DNA of 64,000 bases, taken from assembly GCA_039881145.1 (NCBI GenBank), contig JAYKKI010000015.1:24536501-24600500 (forward strand). Reading direction: 5' to 3'. Made by a program: the position numbers and the translations under genes. The notes below the pieces were generated by a model that worked only from the letters and a program-made list of their open reading frames with translations, ran no database searches and was not told the origin of the DNA. Shown here piece by piece: positions 47,026 through 59,269 of the stretch (position 1 is its first letter; each line of letters opens with the position of its first letter). The stretch is from Druceiella hillmani (Eukaryota; Arthropoda; Insecta; Lepidoptera; Hepialidae).

Positions 47026-49648
47026 ATAAAATTATCTTTTCAACAAAGCTAATACTATGGCCATTATTATGATTTTTTCTGCTTTTTTCATTTTAAAGTT
47101 GAGTAGATCCAACAAAAACACACCTTAGTTATAAACTATTTATGTACTGAAAATATAAAAATGTGTGATTTACATGATTATAAAATATCTTGGTAAGAAC
47201 AAAACAATGTCGAATATCGTATAAGGTGTCTAAAGAAAATGTAAAAACGCTTATACTCACACACGCATGCTCTCTGAATGTACACACGCATCCACCGATG
47301 CCTAGACGCATACTCATATGTACGCACACATGTACATATTCACCCATTCAAACATATGCACTCCGTGTCGAAAACAAAAAAATTTCCATCTCGTCACCCG
47401 CGCACTAGAACTCTCATTGTGCAAATTATTTTATTTTATATTTGTGGAAGAATGCATTAAAGTTCTATATAATTTAGATACCATTCATGTTCTGTCAGAA
47501 TATATATCATATTAAAGATGTTCAAATTAATATTTAATTAAAAATTTAACAAAGTGCGTAACCATGTTTCAGGCATAATATGTAATATTTGACTAAATTA
47601 GTACAACGAGTTATTATCTTACCACAAAATTAACATGTGGGAAGGAAAGTTGTTATCCTGTCGTAGTTAATAAGTGATATTTAGCAGCATAACGAATGGA
47701 ATAAGTGATCATCTCTGATACATCTCTGATAATTGCTGTTATGCACATCTATAATAAAAGTTTTGCGAAAATTTTTGAAATGGCGTCTATAATAATGCAC
47801 ATATTTTTAAAGCGTTAACTTTGTACATCCTTTAAAATGTAAACTTTGCACTTCCATTTTTGTCCAAAACACGCAATAATATTTTGTGTATAAAATTCAT
47901 TTAATTACCTATACTCATTTGAAAAAGTACAATTTAACAAGAAAATATGACTGGGAAGTTCCTATTTAGACTGGTATATGTACTTTTAATTGTCAAGTTT
48001 CTTTACTATTCATATTTCTGAACAAACAAATAAGATTAAAAAAATAACTGCAATAATTTACAATATATGCGGCTAGACTTTTCCGTCAATTTTCACTATA
48101 AAAATTTATCACAAAATTACAAATGACACTCTTTCTCGCTCGTCACAATCATTGTTGTTCATTATCTTTAGTAAGTAAAAAAATCTATTTATATCTGAGT
48201 ATCATAAAATATGGCGTGATTTAAAAAAATTTTTGTGGTATATACTATTAATTGTATAAACTATTTTTGTGTCGAATCCCAAAATATAAACTAATAAAAA
48301 AACCTCCCTTGTTATGAAATTAGTTATGACTACGCTTAGCAGGATTAGACTGTTAGACATGGTACATTTAATGAAATTGTATTAACTTAAATAAATTAAT
48401 TTTTATTTTAATATTCATAGAAGTATAAACAAAAATAAATAAATTGAAAAAATTAAGTTACGTAAGAGTCAAGACAGGTCAGTCAAGCTTTCTAATATAG
48501 GAACTAACAATACCTGAATAGAGGAAGTTGAAAAGAGAGAAAATAAACTTTTAAAATAATAAAATACTGAAAGGGTTCGAATAGGTCACTTTTTATTCAA
48601 TTCGGTTTGACTTGCGCAAAAAATTACCAACCAGCCTTAACTGAATAAATTCCTCAAAAACTTTCAATTTTATTCATACCCATTGAACATATCAAATTAA
48701 GTCCGAATCTATAAATCATTTCCTGAAGGTTAAACAATCTCCATATCCGGTGGGCACATAGAAGTGAACAATTCTTTCTCGTATTGTCATCTCATATAAA
48801 TTGTTTTGGAGTGGCGTTCACGATTCCATAACATGGCCGTTGTTTTGCCTGGCGTGAATTTACTACGCAGTAAAAGTACCTGTCGAGTATTTTTATTACT
48901 TGAATCTAGCTAGCACTACGCGCGAGCGAACGCGTCGTAGCTCTGATTTATGAACGAAAAAATAGTTTCCCCGTTATCATGTTAGTACATACACCACACA
49001 TATATCTAAGATATTATGCATACGTCATTGAAAGATTGGCTGAATACGTAACGAATATGAATGGAGTATTAGTATTTAAGGTAATGTTACGTAAGAGAAT
49101 TGTATTATCTAATTTTGTGTATACAGACAATGCCATGAATGTGAAGGAATGCTTTTTCTTATTCATTATCACATGAACCGTAACGCTACGTCAATATTAA
49201 ACAGATATTTAAAATATATCACAATAATTATTTTTTTAAATTTTGTTCTGAAACTGCTCTGACGGTTAATTAATCATTTCTTTAATTTTTTATATGTAAC
49301 GTTATAAGACATTTCTATGAAAATAGACTTGTAATTAATAACATGTAAAGAAGATAATATGAAAATTGAGCATATTTCCTAAAATAGTAATAATCGAATA
49401 TTTCTGTTGCGTATTAATGCCATTCTTAAAATTTCAACCATTTTAAATTAACTCCCATATCGATTAAACTTTCCATGTAGTTTTTCGCGTATAATATTTT
49501 ACTTATTTTTACGCACGTTTCATTTAGTTCATTATAATTAATAATCGGTACGGTTATTTCGAAAATACCTATGTGAATTCCATTTAATAATATGCGCGTA
49601 AATATTTAATCGAAAATCCGAGTTTATATTAGTTTTTGTTATGATATT

Positions 49649-49649
<1 letters not shown>
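47026..49649. other. Non-coding stretch with a CA-rich cryptic simple patch
   Basis: 47250-47370 is rich in CACACA, GCATGC and ACACGCATC steps, which creates overlapping Thr/His-rich frames (47190-47515) that are not genes. Elsewhere nothing is recognised; frame 48979-49176 is unassigned. Confidence 0.4.

Positions 49650-49716
<67 letters not shown>
49650..49716. repeat. (AT)n microsatellite
   Basis: About 64 bp of AT repeat. Confidence 0.96.
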
Positions 49717-49718
<2 letters not shown>

Positions 49719-49769
49719 CACCAATTTCCATAAAAGAAACATTAACGACTAACATGTAAAGCACATATT

Positions 49770-50020
49770 GTCTGAAATACAAGCCTTCGCAGAAGCCTCG
49801 AGCGTTTCCGTCGCATTACCAGAAAGAGAGGCTGTAACCGGGAAAAGCTCTTGGTGACTGGCAAGGTGGAAGGAAACAGACCGAGAGAACGAACCAGAAT
49901 CGCACAGCGTTAATTCCCACAGTTGGCAATTTGACTCGCACTGCACAGGATCGAGTGAAATTGTGAAATATTATTCACCGCCAGAGCGTCATGTTTCTCA
50001 ATCCTCAGCTTTGAGAAACA
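49770..50020 (+). pseudogene. 3' end of a LINE reverse transcriptase ORF
   Basis: The plus-strand translation gives LRRSLERFRRITRKRGCNRE, then KLLVTGKVEGNRPRERTR (about 49836-49889), then in another frame LTRTAQDRVKL and NIIHRQSVMFLNPQL with a stop near 50013. This matches the 'GKIEGKR..GR.R..W...L...AQDR..W..IVH' end found in several LINE clades. The patch is clearly GC-richer than its flanks. The overlapping minus frame 49749-49946 is a shadow. Confidence 0.6.
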
Positions 50021-50022
50021 TG
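49990..50022. repeat. Inverted repeat, 12-bp arms, 9-nt loop
   Basis: catgtttctcaa / ttgagaaacatg at the 3' end of the LINE fragment. It may be a 3' UTR hairpin used in template recognition; that is speculation. Confidence 0.7.
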
Positions 50023-52061
50023 AATCAATGAGAAGATACTGACTGAATACATATGAATTAAACTATATATTAGAAAAAATTTTGTACAGTTGTTAAAATT
50101 TAAAGAATAATGTAAGGCTATAAGAATTGAATACAATTTTTAAATATATTTAATACAGGTTCAAGGTAAAATATGATAACAAAGTAACAATTTAATAAAA
50201 GGTAAGTAAAATTTTAATAAACGTTCAAAACAAGTATGAAAGTCAACCCTAGCAGGTATTAGCAATGTAAAAAGATATTATAATTAAACTGAACCAAATC
50301 ATTAATAACATTTTGCGAGCGTAAACTGGATTGTGAAAAACTATTTCTAAGACGCACTTTCAAATTAAACGGCTTAATTAAAAAGTATTATTTCTTCGTA
50401 AAAGATACCGATGAAAAATGTCGCATCATGATGATAGACATTTTATTTCGTTTGATATTTTTCAATTTTAAGTGAATCTCTCTTAATAGGTTACGAAATC
50501 TCGTTTAATAGGTTACGAAATTTTAACGATATACATGAAAACTCGGTCTGAATTGGAAAATAGTACACGGTTATTATTTTTTTATTCGGTATTAGTTTTT
50601 TTATTATAAGTTTCCCAATATACATCGTTTGCTGCTCGTACTAATTGTACGTCATGCTAATTTTGTCTGAGCAAAAAGGACGACCACTGCATTTTCTTTC
50701 ATCCGTTCTTTTGTACAATAATTATTTACAATATGCAATTTTCTAAATTCGCTGAAATACCTATATATTTATATATCTGAGAATTTAAATACATATATTA
50801 ATTTAAATACATATATTAGTGTCCCTAACTTTATTTTTTATTACTCGTACAACCTCCCACCCTTATTTTCATAACTTTCGGGATTGAATTTCCAAAATAC
50901 ATTCTTACTTTTCTTTTTTCTATTTTGAAGCAAGAAAAATACGTCCCAATACGCAGTTTATAAGCTGCATAGTTCTTGAGATTTATCTATGAGTCCGTCA
51001 GTGAGTAATATTTCTCTGGCTTATGGATATGCAGATTTCTACCAAGAAGATTGTTGAATTCACAAATTTGCACCCTGTCAGTTTTTTTTAAACCTAGTTT
51101 TAGCATTACTACTGTCATATATTTATGCCATTTCTCATTGAAATAGTGCAAATGACAACTAAGTGCATAGCACTTCTACCGTAACACAATTCCATCGCCT
51201 CAATCATTTTCATATACATTTTTAAAAGCGATCTTTCGTTTTACCTTGTTATATTACTCTCTTCTGAAAATTTTAAATCTTCTAATTTTAATCCTTCCTA
51301 ATCAGGTAAAATGGCCGGTTTTTCGAGTTTCTATTAATCTTTCCAAATATAATTTTATTTAAATATTGAATGCATTTCATCCAGGATTTTCAATACTGTA
51401 TTTCCTTCCGTGTCGTATTCGTACACTAATATACTAACATTTACTCTACTATTTCTGCAAATATTTCTGAGCCATTTTAATTGTAATTCTTTAGTAGTTA
51501 CTTATCTATCATCGTTGTTTTATCTTTTCTTTGGTAAAAAGTACAAATTATGATAGAAGACAAGTAAATAAATTGAAAATGGAGCCTTCTCTTTGAATAC
51601 CGTCCTTCAATTTATGGTAGTATTTTGGATTGCGTGTACTGCTTTTATTTGTTCTGTGTAATATTTAATTTTCTACAAATTTAATTAATGTTTTGAAGTA
51701 ATATATGAAACCTTATATTTAAGTTCAGCCAATGGAAAATCTCGTTAAAAGCATTATCATGGAAAAGGCCAAGTTCTTCTCTCAAATTTTAGCAGTGAAA
51801 AGTGTCAGATAATTTTTTATCTGATCTCCTTTCTTTGCAAAGTTGCAGATAGATTATTGGTATAGATTTGTTGAATATTACATCCATCACGACATCGAAC
51901 TTGACCGCAATAAATTCTTGTCTCTGCCGATTTTATATGTGCTATGAAATTATTGAAAATTATCTATTTCGATTATTTAAGCTGCAAATATCTGAAAACT
52001 ATATACCGCAGCCAGTCCGAGTCCCTATTCCTGACTCTTATATTTAATATTAGCTCTGGCG
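50023..52061. other. Non-coding AT-rich stretch
   Basis: No gene or RNA recognised. Short local duplications such as taataggttacgaaat (about 50486-50521). Confidence 0.45.
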
Positions 52062-52480
52062 ATGCAACTTCATTCGCGTAGAATTCCGTATAAGAAAAGT
52101 TATTAGAATTTATTTTGTGTGTTTTTTTATTTCTTTTTCTTTCTGAATTCTGTGAGCGTAAAGTTTACTAAACAGGTTAATGGATGGCATTGACACTAGC
52201 AATATCATGTAAATCATTAAGTAAGGAAATTTTAATGTCTATAATATGTAGGTAAAAGTTATATCCTATATGTTGCCCGAGGGTATAAACTATTACTTTA
52301 CCAAATTTCATCAAAATCTGTGCAGTAAATTTTGCGTTACAAATTAACACACAGACGGTTAAAAATGGTAATAACAGGTTTTTGCTTCTACTATAATTTT
52401 ATATACTTAATTAATCACTCTTGTTAAAATATTTTCTTTGTAAAAAATACACTCGTTACAATTTTATTACATGTATAGAT
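52062..52480 (+). repeat. Dispersed repeat, copy 2 (longer copy)
   Basis: Ordered blocks are shared with 7884-8120. This copy additionally contains 'gcccgagggtataaactatt' and 'ccaaatttcatcaaaatctg' before 'cagtaaattttgcgt'. That block order is well known to me from the 3' parts of insect dispersed repeats. It ends with cgttacaattttatta, as copy 1 does. Confidence 0.65.
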
Positions 52481-53411
52481 ATCGTATGGTACACGAGTAG
52501 ACTCCTTTGATAATCTTAAGCTTCATCTTATTAGTTTCCAATATATGCAAAAAGCCGTCTGTTGATCTAATTTCATGATCACCTTCCCAGCCTTTTCATT
52601 CTAAACATAATACCATTTAACGTCACATCTTAAATATGAACTTGCGCCGGGGTGAGACACGATTTTTGTTAACCAGGTAAGCAGCGTGATTGCAAATAAT
52701 CACGTAAACGGTCACTCCCCGTGAGACGAGAATTCCGTCGAAACACCTGTATTACGGTCAAATCAGCTCCTAAGTATACGAACCTCATATACTCCGAACG
52801 TGAATGAGCAAGTTACATGCTGACAACTAGAAATACGTCTAACTAGAGATGGAACTGGAGTACGACCCCAGTGTAAATTTCAGTGTTAGCATAATATTAA
52901 GCACGTTCGTTACAGGTGTAAATCTGCAACTCTTCTAATAATTTACTACGTGCTGCACAATGTTCCATCTGACTCTGGAAGTATGCTCGGTACTTCTACA
53001 CACATCTTAAGGAGTGGCATGAAATAAACACGACGAAATGCCCAGGATGTGAATAACCTTATGGGCAATCGGCTGTTCATCGTCAAGGTCAAAAAACTCG
53101 TCCGCGAAAAAACTCCCCATACTATGTAGGTATTTTTATCGTACAAGCCTAATTTTATAAATGTATAAAAATTAACCAATTTTCATTCTTTTGCAAATGT
53201 TTTTAAAATAAAATTTAAACATAACTTTACCTTCATTTAATAGCATTAGTTTTACGGTCACTTTTAAAATGAAATCCCTATCGCAGTTATAAAACACTAC
53301 ACGTAACTAAGTGTATGGGTATATAAAAAAATGGTATATATGTAAGAATATAAAAAAAATGTAAACGTATAGGTATTAAATGAATTTATAATCCTGAATG
53401 ACTGTATATAC

Positions 53412-53419
<8 letters not shown>
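52481..53419. other. Non-coding stretch with a GC-richer patch
   Basis: 52640-53130 is GC-richer than its surroundings and may be an unrecognised repeat. The minus frame 52946-53179 (77 codons) shows no known motif. Confidence 0.35.
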
Positions 53420-53464
<45 letters not shown>

Positions 53465-53488
53465 TATACATATATATATATATATATG
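53420..53488. repeat. (AT)n microsatellite
   Basis: Three AT blocks with acat interruptions. Confidence 0.94.
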
Positions 53489-53490
53489 AA

Positions 53491-53560
53491 ACCTAGGAAA
53501 TGTATACAATACCGAGGAACCATAGGAATTATATGTATTTCCTAGGTATTGTATACAATT
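53491..53560. repeat. Inverted repeat with cctaggaaat and gtatacaatacc arms
   Basis: cctaggaaat...gtatacaatacc at 53492-53513 pairs in two separate blocks with atttcctaggtattgtatac at 53537-53556. The order of the two blocks differs between the arms, so only one block can pair at a time. Confidence 0.55.
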
Positions 53561-53999
53561 CCAAATTGTTACTAGTAGATGTATCTCAGTTCTATAAATA
53601 CTCCTGTACCAGATGGTTACCTAGAAGAGATTGCTATTTAGCGATATAACCACTAAAATTGTGATATCCATAATATCGAAGTGCAATAAAGTGTATTTGT
53701 ATTGTATTTTAATACATATATAAAATTAAGATCAAAATATACAATTAATAAATTAAAAATAAAACGCACTAAGAATGAAACTAAAAAAATATTTTTTTTA
53801 TTAAAATTAACATTTTCATAATTAAGTCACATTTTAAAACGTAAAGTCTTCATAAGAACTTTTGCTTTTGCGGCCAAGCTAGTACGAAATAAAACAATAT
53901 AAATATTATTTATTATAAAATCTCACATTATCTTTAATTATAATCATCAGTTCACAATATAGGACATAAGAGTCTTCCTAAGTTTATTTATTTTTTAGT

Positions 54000-55745
54000 G
54001 ACTCTCAGAGTTAAGCTGGAGTGGCTCTTAGAATTACGTAACATTTTATTTTCGAAACACAAACATTTTGATAAACACAATACAACCCTTCTTCGAGAGG
54101 CACTTTTTGAATCCTTATCCGGTTTCAGTGAATTGTAGATTCGCAACTGAGCGCAGTGACATCGGTACTGGGTTCATCCTTGATTACGAGAACATCTCTT
54201 GAACAAACATTGAACTGAGATCTAGAATACATTTGTTTTATGATTCTATTCTTTGTACCGATTGGATAAAGTTTGTTATCTATATTATCCAAGACCACAT
54301 CTATGATACTTCGTGCATCACTCTTCTACACGTCTTCTATTAACCTCTAGTACGTGAATCCTTAAGTGTCAATAGATACTGGAGGAAGTTTCTAGTCACT
54401 CGTTTTTAAAACTGTTTCTGCCTGTTGTAGATTTTCCCTAGCATTGTGACGACTTTTTATTGCTATTACATTTTTTGAACACAATGGGCACTGTACTTTA
54501 GACCCATATCCTTTACCGGCTGATTGTTCAGCAACAGCGCAAATTGTGTGGATGATGGCACATGTACATTCTGTACAAGTATGAGCCTCAGTATTTTCTT
54601 GTAAACAAACACTGCATTTGTTATCTTGCACACTGGCTGACGGTTATGTGCTTTTTTCATACTGTTCCAAATTGTTACCGGAGACTTGGCTTAGCTCCGT
54701 ATTCTCCTCGGAGAATTCAAATGTAGAGGATTTGGGATTTCCTTTATTTTGGTCAATGTCCTGTATGATTTTGTTCAAGTCTTCTTAAGTTTCGTCACTT
54801 TACGTGAAATCATTTGATAACAATAAACCTACTTTTATTTTAGAACCAAAAAGGGCGTCATAAGGAGTTTGTTTGATGCCAGCGTTAAAAACCCTGTTTT
54901 TCATGAGTTCCACAAATTTTACGCCCCCACTCCAATATGAATTATCATTGTCTTGCATAAAAAATGGTCAACATATTTTCGATGTCCTGGTTCACCCTTT
55001 CTACACTACATTGACTTCGCGAATGCTTGGACGTACCATGGATATTTTTTAAAGTAGGCCAATATGATTTTAAGATTATTTAAGTCGGATTGCAGAATGA
55101 CAGGGACACCAAGTAGGGTGAATATGTCTAACAAGGTATAAGCCACTTTCTCAGTTCGTTTTGAGTGGTCTTAAAACAATAAATTTTGTTAAGTGGTCTT
55201 GATAAACAAGTATGAATTTGTATTCACCGTCAGGCTGAGAATGAAAATCTTTCAAATTCGTTTCAATTCCGCTATTATAGGCTTGACAACAATATCCTTT
55301 TTAATGCATTTTCTTTTTTGGTGACAGGGCTCACAAAGTTGAATATAAGTTTCTCTATCCTTACGTGTTATGTTTTTGTCGTGACTCCACACCTCTTTCA
55401 TCATGCGATCTCTTCCGCCGTGGCCAATTCTTATATGTGCTTCGTGTAATATATCGAATAATTCGCTGTCAGAGACTTAGTAAAGTATGTTGCTTCCAAT
55501 ATATTTAACAGGAAAAATAAGGCTCCTTTTTTGATCTATAGTAAACATATCATATCACCGTAGCAACCAGTAATCGCGAGCAGTCTTTCTTGCTATCGTT
55601 TTTACTGTAGTGATCTTTTTCAGCACCATTTTGTAACGTTGATCTTCAATGTCAACAGTATTCATAGCACTAGTTAATTTTCTAAATATTGTTAAATCAT
55701 GGTAAAATCGATCGAACAACTGCGACGTGCATACACAACGAATAT
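54000..55745 (-). pseudogene. KRBA2/GIN-like integrase gene, nearly complete but broken
   Basis: Read leftwards, the translation shows QLFDRFYHDLTIFRK and an N-terminal region (55740-55560), then YDMFTIDQKRSLIFPVKYI. An HHCC zinc-binding part follows (LHEAHIRIGHGGRDRMM and CEPCHQKRKC, 55460-55300). The integrase core has NLKDFHSQPDGEYKFI, ILQSD and SQCSVERVNQDIENML, which supply the D, D and E positions. Then come WSGGVKFVELMKNRVF and YDALFG. A Cys/His-rich part with CSVCLQENTEAHTCTEC and CPLCSKN (54631-54480) and a C-terminal YPIGTKNRIIKQMYSRSQF block (54300-54230) follow, then a decayed Cys-rich tail. Stops include 55478-55480, and frame changes occur near 55258 and 55160. The domain order matches integrase-derived genes of the KRBA2/GIN group found in many insects. 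That assignment is by memory. It may be the gene of a DNA transposon or a dead integrase-derived host gene. Confidence 0.8.
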
Positions 55746-55873
55746 TTATGCGATACTAAGCTTGTGATTGGCTCCCGTGGTGACATGAGCGAATGACGCA
55801 ATTGTAACACCCCCTCACACTGTTTACCCCACTGTAACGTACCAATGTATCTAATTGAACACATTTCCGATTA

Positions 55874-55877
<4 letters not shown>
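55746..55877. other. Short GC-richer flank upstream of the integrase remnant
   Basis: Contains ccccctcacactgtttaccc (about 55809-55828). This could be part of an element end, but no matching inverted copy was found near 53500-54000. Confidence 0.3.

Positions 55878-55930
<53 letters not shown>
55878..55930. repeat. (AT)n microsatellite
   Basis: About 53 bp of AT repeat. Confidence 0.95.
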
Positions 55931-55932
<2 letters not shown>

Positions 55933-57084
55933 GCAGGAAAATGTAACAATTTTATCAATCCTTTTGTACGTGGAGTACAGTTATACCCACAATTAACAAT
56001 TATTAGTTCTAACATTACACGATGGTAGGATAGATTTTCAAATTGTGACTTTATACTTTTAGTACATTACTTACTTTCAAAACCTGTATCAAAAAATAAA
56101 GCTTAACTAGTGAAAAATAATCGTTAATACAAATAAAGTATTATAATCTCAAATATAGTTATTCAGATGATACCGTAAGGGGTGTGATACTACAATATTA
56201 ACTCTAGATGTTATACACTTAAAATGTCTATTAATAGAATACCCTGAAGTAAAGTTGGAGAAATCTACTAAAATAGTTATAGACCATGTAAATGAGTTTT
56301 AATTTTTAGTAGTAAAGTTTTTGTAATGTGTATATTATAATAGTATATCATAAATTTTTTTGTTGAAGAACTGTTAAAAAATCTTAGCCATAGGTTAAAC
56401 TTTGAACCAATACCTATATAAGGACTTATTTTGTCGAAAGCAAATTGTAAATTTATGTTTTAGAAGAGGTTTTCCTGGCCCAAAATGCGCAAAAAATTAC
56501 TAATCATATAAATTCCTGGTTAATATCTGTTACTACTTTCTTAATATTTCTGTAAAAAATATTTAATAAGATTTATGAACTTTAATAAATTATAGCTTAA
56601 TGTTGTTTTTGATCTACATCCATTTATATGACGTCTCTTTATAGTCACACGGTTTATATTTTTGTTCAGAAATTTTAATTTAAATAATGATAAATACAAT
56701 ACGAAATTCGATGTGCTAATTTAGTATACAATGCGAATTTACACCAACCCATTTTCAGTAATTTAATAAGAATTCATGCTTATCCCCTCAAAGCTCAGCT
56801 TTAACGAAGGGTAGCAACAAGCAAACCCCTTTTATTTTATCCGTAATATATTTTTATCCACGCTCCTTTAATATAGTCCTTAAAGTAACATAGTTAATAT
56901 ACTACTGGCAAAGTCCATTTATATTTTGTTATAAGGAGAGTTGTGAAATATGGCCACTTCAAAGCTTATATGTTTTTACATATTTTTTGTGATGACGAAC
57001 TTTATTAGAATATATACATTACTATTTAACTTTATTCTTCATATAATATTTACGATACCATAATAAAAAAGGAAAAGTAAGAAG

Positions 57085-57088
<4 letters not shown>
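55931..57088. other. Non-coding AT-rich stretch
   Basis: No gene, RNA or repeat recognised. Confidence 0.45.

Positions 57089-57135
<47 letters not shown>
57089..57135. repeat. (AT)n microsatellite
   Basis: About 46 bp of AT repeat. Confidence 0.95.
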
Positions 57136-57139
<4 letters not shown>

Positions 57140-58396
57140 ATGTATATACTGCCTCCGCAACCTAGTGTTAATTTAATGTCCTACATGCGGATTTATTTTG
57201 TTTAAATTATTTCGTATCAGAGACGAGAATTATACTGAAACTTATCCCTTTAACTGGAGGATTGGGCAATATGTGTAACATAAATAATCAGATTATTCCT
57301 TATTAGGGCTATGTCCTAAAATAAGTCGATAATGTGACTTTGCAAAAAGAATATTTTTTGGAGGATTTTATTTCATCGACGTATCTGAAATTGAATTAAA
57401 CCCAAACATACTTATTTAAATGATTGATTATTTAAATGGAATAATGATAGCAATAATGCTTGCGTTTTCAGTTAATATAATATTTAATAAAAAACTGTTA
57501 AATTGATTTAAATTCTATCCTATCTTTTAACCTCTTGCATTGTTCCGTCAAGTTGTTTCTTGTAGTCTGTCTTTATGTCAATTTATTTGCCTGTTTATTA
57601 ATCTCGTACTGGATGAATTCGCATTCGACTATAACAATTTCTTTAATATGGACTAGACAAATCTTTTTTGTTGTATTTACAAACTACATTTAGGTAGACG
57701 GTCAGTAGTAAAAGCACGTAAGATTTATTTTGAACTGAAATATTCAAACATGTTTGCATTTTTTCTGTAGTGCTGATTATTATTTATATTTTAAAATATG
57801 TAATTTTTTATTTACACACACAATTTGAAGTTATGCAATTTGATAATTTGGTTGATTTCAAAAGAGAAGACTTTTTCTTCTGATAATAAAAGTGAAGTTA
57901 GAGTTCAAAAGTACATGAAAATACTACAATGCTCAATTCTCTTTCCCCCCAAGTTTCCTGGAATAGGTACATCTTATCAACTTCGATTCACGGCTTTGCT
58001 GATTTTGCTCCTGTTTTTTGATAAAATAATAAGATTTTGTTATTTCCTTTAAAGATAATTTTTAAATCAAAAAGTTTATATTAAATGTTAAGAGGATACT
58101 ATCCACTTATGATATGTTAAGAATTTCTTTCTACATATTTTTTTAAATTTTAATCATCTTAACCAAGTTTAATTTTAATTCTGTTCCTTTTGATTGTGTT
58201 AATGTAATGAATACAGGTTAGTTATTTATATGAATTAATAAATATACACCAATAACTACTAACCTAAGATATCAGTTTCATTAAATTTAAATTTGTCGGA
58301 GCTTACTACCATTTTACTGATATTAAATTCAAAGTTAGACTGGCACTCTGTGTGAAATAATATGTTTCTTAAAAAGGCACCACGGACAAAAACAAC
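57136..58396. other. Non-coding AT-rich stretch
   Basis: The plus frame 57825-58052 (75 codons) has a hydrophobic C-terminus but no recognised motif. ttaagaggatactatcc near 58089 loosely resembles the TIR of the neighbouring element. Confidence 0.35.
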
Positions 58397-59269
58397 TTAA
58401 GGTCAGATATACATCTAGATGGTCGATTTTTTTGCATTTTCTTAAAGTTTGAGGTCACTAGAATATCTGGTAAAAACGGTAAAGTAGTATTTCGATAAAT
58501 AAGCCAGTTACAGCAGAGAAGGTGAAACGTGTTTTACAGCGCCGAGCCGACAGGCAGGTAGCGGCAAGTGACCCTTTGAACAAAAGGCGTAGACTTGTTT
58601 TGTGATTCAATTGTTTGTGTTTTTGGATATGCGCCGACAAAAAAATTTGGAAGCAATGAACATTTCGTTGACCGAGGAGCACCTACACTATGGGCCTGGT
58701 ATCGATGATTTCATGTAAATTGACAAATTTCATCATTTATTCATTCCCAAATTTTCGAAAATGTTTTTCTCAAAACCACGTTTTTTAAGTCGCTACCCAA
58801 AATTTCTTAAAAACCTATGATCTAATTGCCTTGAGGTTATTCTATACACTATTATCTAGTACTTGTCATAGGATTTTTTCCATTACTTAGTTTTTGTTTT
58901 ATAGGCAAAGTAATAATGAATTTTTGGCCCAAAAATCATAAAGAATATTCAGGCGTTCGACATTTTGTTATAAATCGATATTTCCAAAATCGCCTATGAC
59001 AAATACTAGATTATAATATCTATTTAAATAATCTTTCTGGTTTATTTCAGATGATTTTTGAAGAAATGCTAGTGGGTACCGTGTACGCAATTTTTTTACG
59101 GTGTTCCAAGTATCATCCAATATCCTTGTACATTTTTGCTATTTTTGACAAAAAAAACATATACTTTTAGATAATTGAAACCCCAATCCGAAATGTCAAA
59201 TAGTTTTCCTTGCAAAAATTCACAAAAAATTATCTTTTTTCCGGCTTTTAGGTGTATATCTCCCCTTAA
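58397..59269. mobile_element. TTAA-bounded TIR element, 873 bp, non-autonomous
   Basis: The left end TTAAGGTCAGATATACATCT and the reverse complement of the right end TTAAGGGGAGATATACACCT match at 17 of 20 positions, and both carry TTAA outermost. TTAA target sites are typical of piggyBac-like elements, but the rest of the TIR is not a piggyBac end I know, so the superfamily is open. Inside, 58510-58605 (plus) reads NKPVTAEKVKRVLQRRADRQ and onward to a TGA. It is a basic, coding-like fragment in a GC-richer patch, and may be a captured or residual gene piece. The remainder (58700-59250) is non-coding. Confidence 0.55.

Noticed and set aside
47190..47515. Overlapping Thr/His-rich frames in a CA-rich patch
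   Set aside because: Cryptic simple sequence; three overlapping frames of similar length and no motif.
55746..55877. Possible terminal inverted repeat or LTR end of the integrase element (ccccctcacactg region)
   Set aside because: No matching copy in inverted or direct orientation was found beyond the other end of the gene (53490-54000).
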